DNA from: Candidatus Gastranaerophilales bacterium
Lineage (GTDB): Bacteria > Cyanobacteriota > Vampirovibrionia > Gastranaerophilales > Gastranaerophilaceae
Length of the DNA stretch: 6,216 bases
Reading direction: 5' to 3'
NCBI GenBank assembly: GCA_021202305.1
Contig: JAJQDG010000111.1
Location: 1 to 6,216 of the forward strand
Position 1 is the stretch's first letter; every line of letters begins with the position of its first letter. Of this stretch, positions 1 through 6,216 are shown one piece after another. The notes beneath the pieces are model-generated. The model saw only the letters and a program-made list of their open reading frames with translations, ran no database searches and was not told the DNA's origin. The translations under genes were made by a program, and so were the position numbers.

Positions 1-834
1 TTAAAATTTTCCCGTAAACTCATTTAAATATAATGATTTTACTTTATTTTTTTGAATATTATCGGTAATTTCAAGAATAAGAGCCGTTTCTTTTAGCGAA
101 AAACCTGCATTTTTTAAGGCAGAAATTTTATCGAATATTTCATCATTCAAATCTGCTGCAATATTTTTATGAACCATGCAGACAATTTCGCCTTTTAAAG
201 GGTTAATAAGATAATGATTTATCATTTCGGCAGACTTTAATGTTTTTATTTCTTCAAATTTCTTGGTTAATTCCCGCCCGATTGAAATTAGTGCATTTGG
301 ACTTATGTTTTCTATAATTTGAAGCGTTTTTATAATCCTCAACGGACTTTCATAAAAAATAAGGTTTTCTTTTTTATTTTGTTTAATGATATCTTCAATT
401 TCGGTTTTTATTTTTGGCATAAAACCTATAAATTTAAAATCATCCCCGTTTCTTGAAATTCCAGAAATAAAAGTTGTAATTGCGCTTATTCCGCCAATCG
501 GAACAATTTTTATTCCTGCTTTTAGGCATGATGAAATAAGAATATTCCCCGGGTCGCAGATTAAAGGAGTACCCGCGTCCGATACAAGTGCAATATTACT
601 GCCTGACAGTATTTTTTCAGTTAGTTTTTCACATTTTTTAATTTCTGAAAATTTATGATAACTTTCAAGCGGTGTTGAAATTTTATATTTATCAAGCAGT
701 ATGCGCGTAGTTCTTGTATCTTCCGCCGCAATTAAATCTGCATTTTTTAATATTTCAACCGCGCGAAAAGTTATATCCCCGAGATTTCCGATAGGAGTTG
801 CAACAATGTACAATACCCCTATGCAATTTCCCAT
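1..834 (-). CDS. rsmI: 16S rRNA (cytidine(1402)-2'-O)-methyltransferase RsmI
   Basis: RsmI transfers a methyl group from S-adenosylmethionine to the 2'-OH of C1402 in the 16S rRNA decoding centre and acts in the cytoplasm on the small subunit. The 277-residue product has the usual family length and motif order: LYIVATPIGNLGD (8-20), AEDTRTTRILL (37-47), VSDAGTPLICDPG (84-96), the SAM-binding loop around PIGGISA (112-118), FYESPLRI (160-167), GRELTKKFEE (186-195) and GEIVCMVH (215-222). Residues 240-270 match the small C-terminal helical domain (SLKETALIL). FYESPLRI has Leu where many relatives have His. The ATG at 834 is supported by an SD six bases upstream, and the family motif starts at residue 8. 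The stop codon is the first three bases of the window, so the gene is complete. It overlaps the end of cysS by 16 nt, which implies co-transcription and probably translational coupling. The family call is firm; the methylation site is taken from the family. Confidence 0.96.
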   Translation of the reverse strand: MGNCIGVLYIVATPIGNLGDITFRAVEILKNADLIAAEDTRTTRILLDKYKISTPLESYHKFSEIKKCEKLTEKILSGSNIALVSDAGTPLICDPGNILISSCLKAGIKIVPIGGISAITTFISGISRNGDDFKFIGFMPKIKTEIEDIIKQNKKENLIFYESPLRIIKTLQIIENISPNALISIGRELTKKFEEIKTLKSAEMINHYLINPLKGEIVCMVHKNIAADLNDEIFDKISALKNAGFSLKETALILEITDNIQKNKVKSLYLNEFTGKF

Positions 835-2207
835 ACAGAACCTTCTTTAGAATCTTTTATAATTATATTGCATTTTAAAATTTCATCTCTGATAAAATCA
901 GATTTTGCCCAGTCCTTTTTATTTTTAGCTTCCTGCCGCATTTTTAAAAGAGAGTTTAATAATTCAAAAGGCGAAAGTGTCTGTTCAAAATTAAATTTTT
1001 CATATAAGGACGCAATGAGCTTTCTAAGTTCGCTTTCAGACAATTCTTTCAGCGAAAAATTAAATCCTAAAACTTCTCCTAATAATTTTACAGTATTTGC
1101 AAATTTTATTTCACGTGTTTTTTTGTATTTTTCAGTTAATGAAAATAAAACTGCAAGCGCTTTTGAACTGTTTAAATCATTGTTCATGGCATTTTTAAAT
1201 TCGTCAATTGAATTTTCATCATATTCGTCGGTAAACTCTATATTTGAAACCGAATTTATAAGCCTTTTTGAACCCATAGAGGCAGATAAAAGCGCCTCAT
1301 CATTAAATTCAACGGGCATTCTGTAATGATTTGTCAAAATAAAAAACCTGATTGCATTTGAATTATATTTTTTTAAAACATCATCTATTGTAAGAAAATT
1401 GTTCAAAGATTTGGACATTTTTTCTTTGTTAATTGTAACAAAACCGTTGTGCATCCAATAGTTTACAAATTTTACCCCGTTTGCACACTCAGATTGCGCA
1501 ATTTCATTTTCATGATGAGGAAATTGTAAATCGCTGCCGCCTGCATGAATATCAATTGTTTTACCTAAATGTTTTCTAATCATGGCTGAACATTCAATGT
1601 GCCACCCGGGGCGCCCCTTGCCCCACGGGCAATTAAACCCGTGAATTTCATCTTTTTTCCAGAGTGCAAAATCCAGAGGGGACCGTTTTTTGTTTCCTGT
1701 TTCAACTCTGGCGCCAGCCATTAAATCATCAATTGGCTGCGCCGACAGATGACCGTAGTTTTTAAATTTTGAAACTTCAAAATACACATCACCGTCTGCT
1801 TCATAGGCAAAGCCTTTTTGTATAAGTTCTTTTACCATTGCAATCATTTCAGAAAGTGTTCCGGTAGCAAACGGCTCAATATCCGGTTTTAAAACATTCA
1901 AATTTTCCATAGAATTTATAAAAGATGTATAAAATTCTTTTGCGATATTTTCAGGCGGAACATTATTAATATCGGCTTTTTTCAGTATTTTATCGTCAAT
2001 GTCGGTAACATTCCTCGCGTAAATAACGTCATAACCTAAAAATTTTAAATATCTGTATAAAACATCCCATGTTATATAGCACCTTGCATGCCCTAAATGC
2101 GCCCTGTCATAAACAGTAGGGCCGCAGACGTACATTTTAACTTTGCCCTGTTCGATGGGGCAAAATTCTTCAAGAGATTTTGAATATGAGTTAAAAATTT
2201 TAAGCAT
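819..2207 (-). CDS. cysS: Cysteinyl-tRNA synthetase
   Basis: This class I aminoacyl-tRNA synthetase charges tRNA-Cys with cysteine using ATP, in the cytoplasm. Its 462 residues match the usual bacterial length. MYVCGPTVYD (25-34) is followed by the HIGH-type signature HLGHA (37-41) and by KMSKS (263-267). The four residues matching the catalytic zinc ligands of the E. coli enzyme are present: Cys28, Cys206 in WHIECSAM, and His231 and Glu235 in HHENE. The C-terminal part ends in the typical WAKSDFIRDEIL and KEGSVWEI segments of the anticodon-binding end. Nothing is missing or broken. The ATG at 2207 is chosen because MLKIFNS aligns with the usual family N-terminus; the next Met (residue 25) would remove part of the first strand. 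There is no SD before this ATG, but a TATAAT lies 11 bases upstream, so the mRNA may be nearly leaderless. The gene is divergent from purA and leads a two-gene unit with rsmI. Confidence 0.98.
   Translation of the reverse strand: MLKIFNSYSKSLEEFCPIEQGKVKMYVCGPTVYDRAHLGHARCYITWDVLYRYLKFLGYDVIYARNVTDIDDKILKKADINNVPPENIAKEFYTSFINSMENLNVLKPDIEPFATGTLSEMIAMVKELIQKGFAYEADGDVYFEVSKFKNYGHLSAQPIDDLMAGARVETGNKKRSPLDFALWKKDEIHGFNCPWGKGRPGWHIECSAMIRKHLGKTIDIHAGGSDLQFPHHENEIAQSECANGVKFVNYWMHNGFVTINKEKMSKSLNNFLTIDDVLKKYNSNAIRFFILTNHYRMPVEFNDEALLSASMGSKRLINSVSNIEFTDEYDENSIDEFKNAMNNDLNSSKALAVLFSLTEKYKKTREIKFANTVKLLGEVLGFNFSLKELSESELRKLIASLYEKFNFEQTLSPFELLNSLLKMRQEAKNKKDWAKSDFIRDEILKCNIIIKDSKEGSVWEIA
841..847 (-). 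promoter_or_regulatory. Ribosome binding site of rsmI, inside cysS
   Basis: On the minus strand AAGAAGG lies six bases before the ATG at 834. It sits within the last codons of cysS, so ribosomes finishing cysS pass over it. It decides the ATG at 834 as the start and supports coupling of the two genes. Confidence 0.7.
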
Positions 2208-2218
2208 ACTTTTATTTT

Positions 2219-2224
2219 ATTATA
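2219..2224 (-). promoter_or_regulatory. Putative -10 element for cysS-rsmI
   Basis: The minus strand reads TATAAT here, a perfect sigma-70-type -10 hexamer. The sequence 17 bases upstream (TTTAAT at 2242-2247) is a poor -35. Transcription would begin about five bases before the cysS ATG. In such AT-rich DNA a TATAAT can occur by chance. Its position in a 56-bp divergent gap that must hold a cysS promoter is the main support. Confidence 0.45.
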
Positions 2225-2243
2225 AAAATTTTCATAGTAAAAT
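2221..2243 (+). promoter_or_regulatory. Putative purA promoter region (weak)
   Basis: Two near-consensus -10 candidates lie on the plus strand: TATAAA at 2221-2226 and TAAAAT at 2238-2243, each one mismatch from TATAAT. Neither has a recognisable -35 at the right distance. The first overlaps the cysS -10 on the other strand. The purA promoter must be in this gap or within the start of cysS, but the exact hexamer is uncertain. I saw no purine repressor operator or riboswitch. Confidence 0.3.
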
Positions 2244-2252
2244 TAAATTACC

Positions 2253-2257
2253 GGAGG
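2253..2257 (+). promoter_or_regulatory. Ribosome binding site of purA
   Basis: GGAGG is a strong SD ending six bases before the ATG at 2264. An in-frame TTG at 2258 directly abuts it, with no spacer, so that codon cannot be the start. This site fixes the purA start at 2264. Confidence 0.85.
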
Positions 2258-2263
2258 TTGTTA

Positions 2264-3547
2264 ATGAAAAATACTGTAGTAATAGGCGCGCAATTCGGCG
2301 ATGAAGGCAAGGCAAAAATTACAGACATTCTTGCAAAAAAAGCTGATTTTATTATCAGATATCAAGGCGGCTGCAACGCGGGGCATACCGTTGTTGCAAA
2401 TGATACTAAATACAAATTTCATCTGGTTCCCTCAGGTGTTCTGTACGAAAACAAAACCTGTTTTATAGGCGCCGGTGTTGTAATTTATCCTGAAAATTTT
2501 AAAACAGAAACCGATGAATTAAAATCTCAAGGGGTTGATTTAAAAAATAAGCTAAAAATAAGTCCGCTTTGCCATATTACAATGCCATGGCATATTGATA
2601 CTGACGGTATCAGCGAAACAAATTTAGGCAAAAATAAAATCGGTACTACAAAAAAAGGTATAGGACCTACTTATGCGGATAAATATTCGCGGTGCGGCAT
2701 CCGCGTTGAAGATTTGTTTGATGACAGCGCGCTTGATATTAAACTTGATATAATTTTGCCTTTGAAAAATAAACAGTTAAAAGAAATTTACGGACTGAAA
2801 ACGTATTCAAAAGAAGATATACTTGAAAAATTAAAAACTTATAAAGAACTTTTGGCTCCTTATGTATGTTTTAACTGGCAGGAAATTTTATCAAACGCAA
2901 AGAAAAATAAAACCGTTCTTTTTGAAGGCGCTCAAGGGGTAATGCTTGATGTTGATTACGGAACATATCCTTTTGTTACAAGTTCTAATCCAATCTCGGG
3001 CGGTGCTGCCGTTGGCGGGGGAATGGGTGTTTTGGCAATTGATGAAGTTATCGGGGTTTTTAAAGCGTATATGACACGTGTCGGCGAAGGACCTTTTATA
3101 ACGGAATTATTGGATGAAACGGGTGCTAAAATTCAAGAAATCGGCGCGGAATTCGGCGTTACAACAGGAAGAAAAAGACGCTGCGGCTGGTTTGACGGCG
3201 TTATTGCAAAATACAGCATACTGACAGGCGGTATCTCATCAATCGCGCTTACAAAACTTGATGTGTTTGATACTTTTGATGAAATTAATTTTTGTACCGG
3301 ATATAAAAATAAAATAACAGGCGAAATTTCTGATACATATCCTACAAATGTTGTAAAGCATTATGATTTTATCCCCGTCTATAAAAGCTTTAAGGGGTGG
3401 AAAACAGATATTTCAAAAATTAAAACATATGAGAATTTACCTCAAAATGCGAAGATTTATCTGTCTTTCTTAGAAGAATATCTTGAAACCCCGATTAAAA
3501 TTATCTCTGTCGGTGCCGACAGAGAACAGACTATATTTAAAAGTTAA
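2264..3547 (+). CDS. purA: Adenylosuccinate synthetase
   Basis: PurA uses GTP to join IMP and aspartate into adenylosuccinate, the first committed step from IMP to AMP, in the cytoplasm. The product is 427 residues from the ATG at 2264, the usual length. Visible family elements are GAQFGDEGKAK (8-18) with catalytic Asp13, NAGHT (38-42) with catalytic His41, the IMP-binding loop IGTTKKGIGPTY (127-138), EGAQG (221-225), TYPFVTSSN (234-242), TRVGEGPF (271-278), the aspartate/IMP loop TTGRKRRCGW (300-309) and KLD (331-333) for guanine recognition. Two positions in the first loop depart from the common form GDEGKGK preceded by Trp: Ala17 replaces Gly and Phe11 replaces Trp. All catalytic residues remain, so I expect an active enzyme. 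The gene has its own SD, is divergent from cysS and ends at a strong hairpin, so it appears to be transcribed alone. Confidence 0.97.
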   Translation: MKNTVVIGAQFGDEGKAKITDILAKKADFIIRYQGGCNAGHTVVANDTKYKFHLVPSGVLYENKTCFIGAGVVIYPENFKTETDELKSQGVDLKNKLKISPLCHITMPWHIDTDGISETNLGKNKIGTTKKGIGPTYADKYSRCGIRVEDLFDDSALDIKLDIILPLKNKQLKEIYGLKTYSKEDILEKLKTYKELLAPYVCFNWQEILSNAKKNKTVLFEGAQGVMLDVDYGTYPFVTSSNPISGGAAVGGGMGVLAIDEVIGVFKAYMTRVGEGPFITELLDETGAKIQEIGAEFGVTTGRKRRCGWFDGVIAKYSILTGGISSIALTKLDVFDTFDEINFCTGYKNKITGEISDTYPTNVVKHYDFIPVYKSFKGWKTDISKIKTYENLPQNAKIYLSFLEEYLETPIKIISVGADREQTIFKS

Positions 3548-3572
3548 AGTTGTTTTTAGTGCTTTTTCAGGT

Positions 3573-3617
3573 AAAAAATAAGGGCGGTTAAAGAGCCGCC
3601 CTTATTTAATATTTTTT
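3573..3617. terminator. Bidirectional rho-independent terminator between purA and the 825-aa gene
   Basis: A perfect 12-bp stem pairs 3576-3587 with 3596-3607 around an eight-base loop, with a GC-rich core (AGGGCGG). On the plus strand it is followed by AATA and six T (3612-3617). On the minus strand it runs into six T (complement of 3573-3578). It begins 28 bases after the purA stop and its stem lies 16 bases past the stop of the opposing gene, so it can end both convergent transcripts. Confidence 0.9.
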
Positions 3618-3623
3618 GAAGAA

Positions 3624-6101
3624 TTATTCTTCGGTTTCTTCTACGGTTTGTACAACTTCGACTTCTTCATTTATTGCATCAATTTCTTTGTCGACGGCTG
3701 TAGCTGCATTTGATTGAAGCTCATTAAGATCATGAGTTTTGTGTTTGGCTTGATTTGCGTAGCTTTCGGCAGCAGCCGCACCCCTTGAAATTACCGTTTT
3801 AATGTATGTGCCTGATTTACCGTCTTGACCGTACAATTCTTCTAATTCTTCGTAATCGTAGTTGAGTTTGTATCGATCTCCATCCACGTTAGCTTTTTCT
3901 GCCAATTCTGCAAGCGAGTCTGCCCAGTTATTTAATTGCTCGCCCAAAGCTTCCGCTTCGTCGGTTGCCCAGTTGTCTGCTGCGGTTGCATCTGCAAATT
4001 CAGATTCGCTGATTGAAGAATAAATGCTGGCTGTATTATTATCCGCAATTTGTTTATAGAAGGTATTCAGATTGTCTTCCGTATTTAAGGTTTCATTTGC
4101 TGTTACGGTTGAGCCGTCGCTTAGACTGATAGTAAAGCTGTTGATTACGCTTGAACCGTTAATGTCGTCATAGCTGTATCCGTCATCGTTGAGGTCAGAA
4201 CCTTCGTTTACGTTATCATACGTTTTTGTTGAGCTTGAAATTTCATCACCCGTACCTGTTGTATTTTCAGATGCTAAAATCGAGCTTAAATTAATTGAGG
4301 TTATGCCTGCAAGCTTTGCACTTGTGTAGGTTACGTCAAAATCAACAGAATTTGTTGTGCCGTCATAATTTTCAATTTGATTATTTGCCATTAAGGTTAA
4401 ATCATCAAGTGCGGTTCTATAACGTACTGTGCCATCCGGTTCTGTTATCGTAAGAGCATTTCCGTCTTCATCGTAGGTAATATCATTATCATCAATTACG
4501 CCGTCGCCGTTGTAATCGTAATCAAGAAGTTCTTGAATGCCGTTAGCGGAGCCTAAAAGTTCATTATTGGAGCCATCGGTGTAATCAAACGTGCCGTCAC
4601 CATCTCTGTCTGTAATGAAAGTATAGGTTGTTGACCCGCTCTGGAATGTAATAGGATCATAGCTAATTGTTTCTCCGGTAGTTGAATCATCTGTAGTTTG
4701 TGTTGTAGTGCTGGCGACATCCCAATATTCAAGAATTTGAGCTGCAATTGTTGAATATAATGACCCGCTTGATGAGGAATCCGTAACAATGCCGTATCCT
4801 TTTTCTTCGCTTTGTTCGCTCAAATTATAGGTAATACCTGCATCAGGGAATAATTGAGTTAAAAGATACATAGCTTCTTTGAATGAATAACCCGCATTAT
4901 ACATTTCTGTTATGATATCGTCTTGTTCAACTGCTTTTTTTAATTCTTCCATTTGAGTCTGATTGACATCATCTGCGGTCATTGCGGTAGTACCGCTTGC
5001 GACAAGGTCGCTGAGGGCTGTGTATACGCCTTCTGAAACCCAGGCATCTGCCGAATGCCCTTTGGGAATTTTCCAGTTGCCTGTTGAAGTATCTTTTGAA
5101 ATACCGACATCCCAGTTTTCGGATATAAAAGTTAAAATCTGATCTGCATTCAAACCGCTTGCAGATAATTCTTCAATCATACCGCTTTCGTATAAGCTGC
5201 GCAGGTTAGCAAGCTCAGGGTTTGTTGCAACATTATATTTATCACCTGAAGTATAATCGGCATCACCCTTTTGAGCAAGCCATTTATCCATTAATTCTTG
5301 CTGGGCTTCGGTAATTTCAGTCGATGAAGATGTTCCGCCCGTAACATCACTATCGTATCTTGAAGTGTAAGTACCTAATAATTTATCTGCAAGCTCTGCT
5401 TTTGCACCTGAATATACCGGAATTTTTGAATCTGTATCGCAGTTGGAATAAGCGCCTTCAATGGTATCAGACATGTTATTCTTAGTTGTTGTTAGCAGAT
5501 TAATCGTTGAATTTGTAAGGTTCAATTTATTTTGAAGTGCGTTTACATCATCCAAAAGCCCTTGAATTGTATTTGACAAATTTGAAATTTCATTTTTAAC
5601 TGTGTCATAATCATCGTACAGGTTTGCAATTGCAGTCATACTGATGCCGGACGTTCCAATCATTTTCTTACCTAATGCTTCAGAGAAACATTCCTCAAAT
5701 GAGGTGCTGCCGTTAGATTCACTGTATGTTTTAATAGCTTCTTTTGCGGCAAGTTGTGCAGCTTTTTTTACATCACTTTGATATTGCGCTGTTTCTGAAT
5801 TTATGTCAGAAACTATATCTGCAAGTTCATCGCATTTCTTGTCTACATCAAGGTTTTCAAGGTCAATTTGCTCGCCCAATTCATCAGCTTCAGCCTGCAG
5901 GGTTTTGATTACTTTTTCAAGGTCGTCTATCTGATCTTGAATGGCTGATTGCCCTGTTTCACCTGCGTTATAATAATCGGTATCTTCAAACAGCGTTTCA
6001 AGTTTGCTGACATCAGATAACGAATAAGTAGTGTTTCCGTCTGAATCTGTTTTAATGTAGCTTTGAATTTGGCTTAACAAAGATGATACGTCACTTGTCA
6101 T
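3624..6101 (-). CDS. Uncharacterised coiled-coil protein with EF-hand-type calcium-binding loops
   Basis: I do not recognise this 825-residue protein and assign no function. It starts with MTSDVSSLLS and has no Sec signal peptide, lipobox or membrane segment. Residues 52-125 and 163-215 are charged, heptad-like helices, probably coiled coil. Residues 297-460 hold two diverged copies of an ~88-residue helical module. Residues 440-700 are rich in Ser, Thr, Asp and Gly and probably beta or flexible. Two loops fit the 12-residue EF-hand pattern: DRDGDGTFDYTD (498-509) and DYNGDGVIDDND (529-540). Degenerate versions lie at 19-30 and 636-647. Residues 700-825 are again helical, acidic and end in VEETEE. 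Three cysteines (90, 138, 221) are scattered. The ATG at 6101 has an SD (AAGGA) seven bases upstream. The gene stands alone between its own leader and a terminator. Calcium binding is inferred from motifs. A secreted or surface role is plausible because such loops are frequent in exported proteins, but the missing signal peptide would require a non-Sec route; an intracellular structural protein is the alternative. Confidence 0.9.
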   Translation of the reverse strand: MTSDVSSLLSQIQSYIKTDSDGNTTYSLSDVSKLETLFEDTDYYNAGETGQSAIQDQIDDLEKVIKTLQAEADELGEQIDLENLDVDKKCDELADIVSDINSETAQYQSDVKKAAQLAAKEAIKTYSESNGSTSFEECFSEALGKKMIGTSGISMTAIANLYDDYDTVKNEISNLSNTIQGLLDDVNALQNKLNLTNSTINLLTTTKNNMSDTIEGAYSNCDTDSKIPVYSGAKAELADKLLGTYTSRYDSDVTGGTSSSTEITEAQQELMDKWLAQKGDADYTSGDKYNVATNPELANLRSLYESGMIEELSASGLNADQILTFISENWDVGISKDTSTGNWKIPKGHSADAWVSEGVYTALSDLVASGTTAMTADDVNQTQMEELKKAVEQDDIITEMYNAGYSFKEAMYLLTQLFPDAGITYNLSEQSEEKGYGIVTDSSSSGSLYSTIAAQILEYWDVASTTTQTTDDSTTGETISYDPITFQSGSTTYTFITDRDGDGTFDYTDGSNNELLGSANGIQELLDYDYNGDGVIDDNDITYDEDGNALTITEPDGTVRYRTALDDLTLMANNQIENYDGTTNSVDFDVTYTSAKLAGITSINLSSILASENTTGTGDEISSSTKTYDNVNEGSDLNDDGYSYDDINGSSVINSFTISLSDGSTVTANETLNTEDNLNTFYKQIADNNTASIYSSISESEFADATAADNWATDEAEALGEQLNNWADSLAELAEKANVDGDRYKLNYDYEELEELYGQDGKSGTYIKTVISRGAAAAESYANQAKHKTHDLNELQSNAATAVDKEIDAINEEVEVVQTVEETEE
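4482..4610 (-). other. Paired calcium-binding loops (residues 498-540)
   Basis: Loop one has Asp at positions 1, 3, 5, 9 and 12, Gly at 6 and Thr at 7. Loop two has Asp at 1, Asn at 3, Asp at 5, 9 and 12, and Gly at 6. All expected ligand positions are filled. The linker carries NELLGSANGIQELL. This layout resembles paired D-x-D-G-D-G motifs joined by an ELFG-like linker in large exported calcium-binding proteins of the RTX type. The resemblance is from memory, not from a search. Confidence 0.75.
4722..5213 (-). repeat. Diverged tandem duplication within the 825-aa protein (residues 297-460)
   Basis: Copy A (about 297-370) and copy B (about 385-460) align by eye at an offset of 88-89 residues. 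IEELSASG (309-316) matches ITEMYNAG (397-404); the following helix QILTFISE matches EAMYLLTQ; DVGIS (331-335) matches DAGIT (420-424); GVYTALSDLV (358-367) matches SLYSTIAAQIL (447-457). Identity is low but the hydrophobic pattern, glycines and order are kept. The call is at the protein level; the DNA copies are not obviously similar. Confidence 0.45.
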
Positions 6102-6108
6102 TGTTCTT

Positions 6109-6113
6109 TCCTT
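6109..6113 (-). promoter_or_regulatory. Ribosome binding site of the 825-aa gene
   Basis: The minus strand reads AAGGA seven bases before the ATG at 6101, a normal SD and spacing. It confirms that ATG as the start and shows that no N-terminal signal peptide has been missed downstream. Confidence 0.75.
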
Positions 6114-6216
6114 TCAGTTAGTTCATACAAAATTAATCGTCAAAGTCTTTTTTTTCTTTAATTTTTCATGCAAATTTCGTTACAATTTTTAATAAATAAA
6201 ATAAAGTAAACAGGGG
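6114..6216. other. AT-rich upstream region of the 825-aa gene
   Basis: This non-coding stretch runs to the window edge. The minus strand has an eight-A tract (6148-6155) inside a purine-rich run and a TTGACG (6138-6143), but no good -10 at the matching distance. I see no gene, repeat or hairpin. The promoter may lie here or beyond the window. Confidence 0.4.

Noticed and set aside
386..658. Plus-strand open frame of 90 codons
   Set aside because: It lies antisense inside rsmI, shows no family motif, and rsmI is unambiguous on the other strand.
868..1326. Plus-strand open frame of 152 codons
   Set aside because: It is antisense to the C-terminal half of cysS; its Ser/Phe-rich product is what the complement of Lys/Glu/Asn codons gives.
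2258..2263. TTG at 2258 as an upstream purA start
   Set aside because: It directly abuts the GGAGG SD with no spacer, while the ATG at 2264 has a proper six-base spacing.
4553..4789. Minus-strand open frame of 78 codons in another frame
   Set aside because: It is nested within the 825-aa gene on the same strand and has no plausible SD or recognisable domain.
6138..6143. TTGACG as a -35 for the 825-aa gene
   Set aside because: At 16-18 bases downstream there is no TATAAT-like hexamer, and a start from it would cut into the SD.
6160..6176. Possible operator palindrome around CATG upstream of the 825-aa gene
   Set aside because: The arms pair for only three bases beyond a mismatch, no more than expected by chance in AT-rich DNA.
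1..6216. CRISPR arrays, tRNA/rRNA genes, insertion sequences, riboswitches
   Set aside because: No spaced direct repeats, tRNA-like cloverleaf, transposase motif or terminal inverted repeat was seen; the intergenic gaps are only 56, 76 and 115 bases.

Overview
The window is a compact, AT-rich stretch of bacterial chromosome carrying four complete protein-coding genes, one divergent intergenic region and one convergent one. I see no RNA genes, insertion sequences, CRISPR arrays or attachment sites. The low GC, short spacers and Shine-Dalgarno (SD) motifs suggest a low-GC bacterium. The style of the large serine/threonine/aspartate-rich protein made me think of gut Gastranaerophilales (Vampirovibrionia/'Melainabacteria'). 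That is an impression only; Clostridia or Elusimicrobiota are possible, and I could not run a search.

Layout. (1) 1-2207, minus strand: cysS (cysteinyl-tRNA synthetase) followed by rsmI (16S rRNA C1402 2'-O-methyltransferase). They overlap by 16 nt, with the rsmI SD inside the end of cysS, so they almost certainly share a transcript. Both serve translation. (2) 2208-2263: a 56-bp divergent region that must hold the promoters of cysS (minus) and purA (plus). cysS has a TATAAT hexamer only 11 nt before its ATG and no SD, which suggests a nearly leaderless mRNA. (3) 2264-3547, plus strand: purA (adenylosuccinate synthetase), complete, with an unusual alanine in the phosphate-binding loop. (4) 3548-3623: a short convergent spacer holding a strong 12-bp hairpin that looks like a bidirectional terminator. 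(5) 3624-6101, minus strand: an 825-residue protein of unknown function. It has heptad-rich helices at both ends, a central diverged duplication of about 88 residues, and a Ser/Thr/Asp-rich middle with two textbook calcium-binding loops and two degenerate ones. It has no Sec signal peptide or membrane segment. (6) 6102-6216: the leader of that gene, with an SD but no convincing promoter.

Three of the genes are ordinary housekeeping genes in translation and purine synthesis. The 825-residue protein is the part of the window that is not explained by known biology, and it has its own transcription unit, separated from purA by the terminator.
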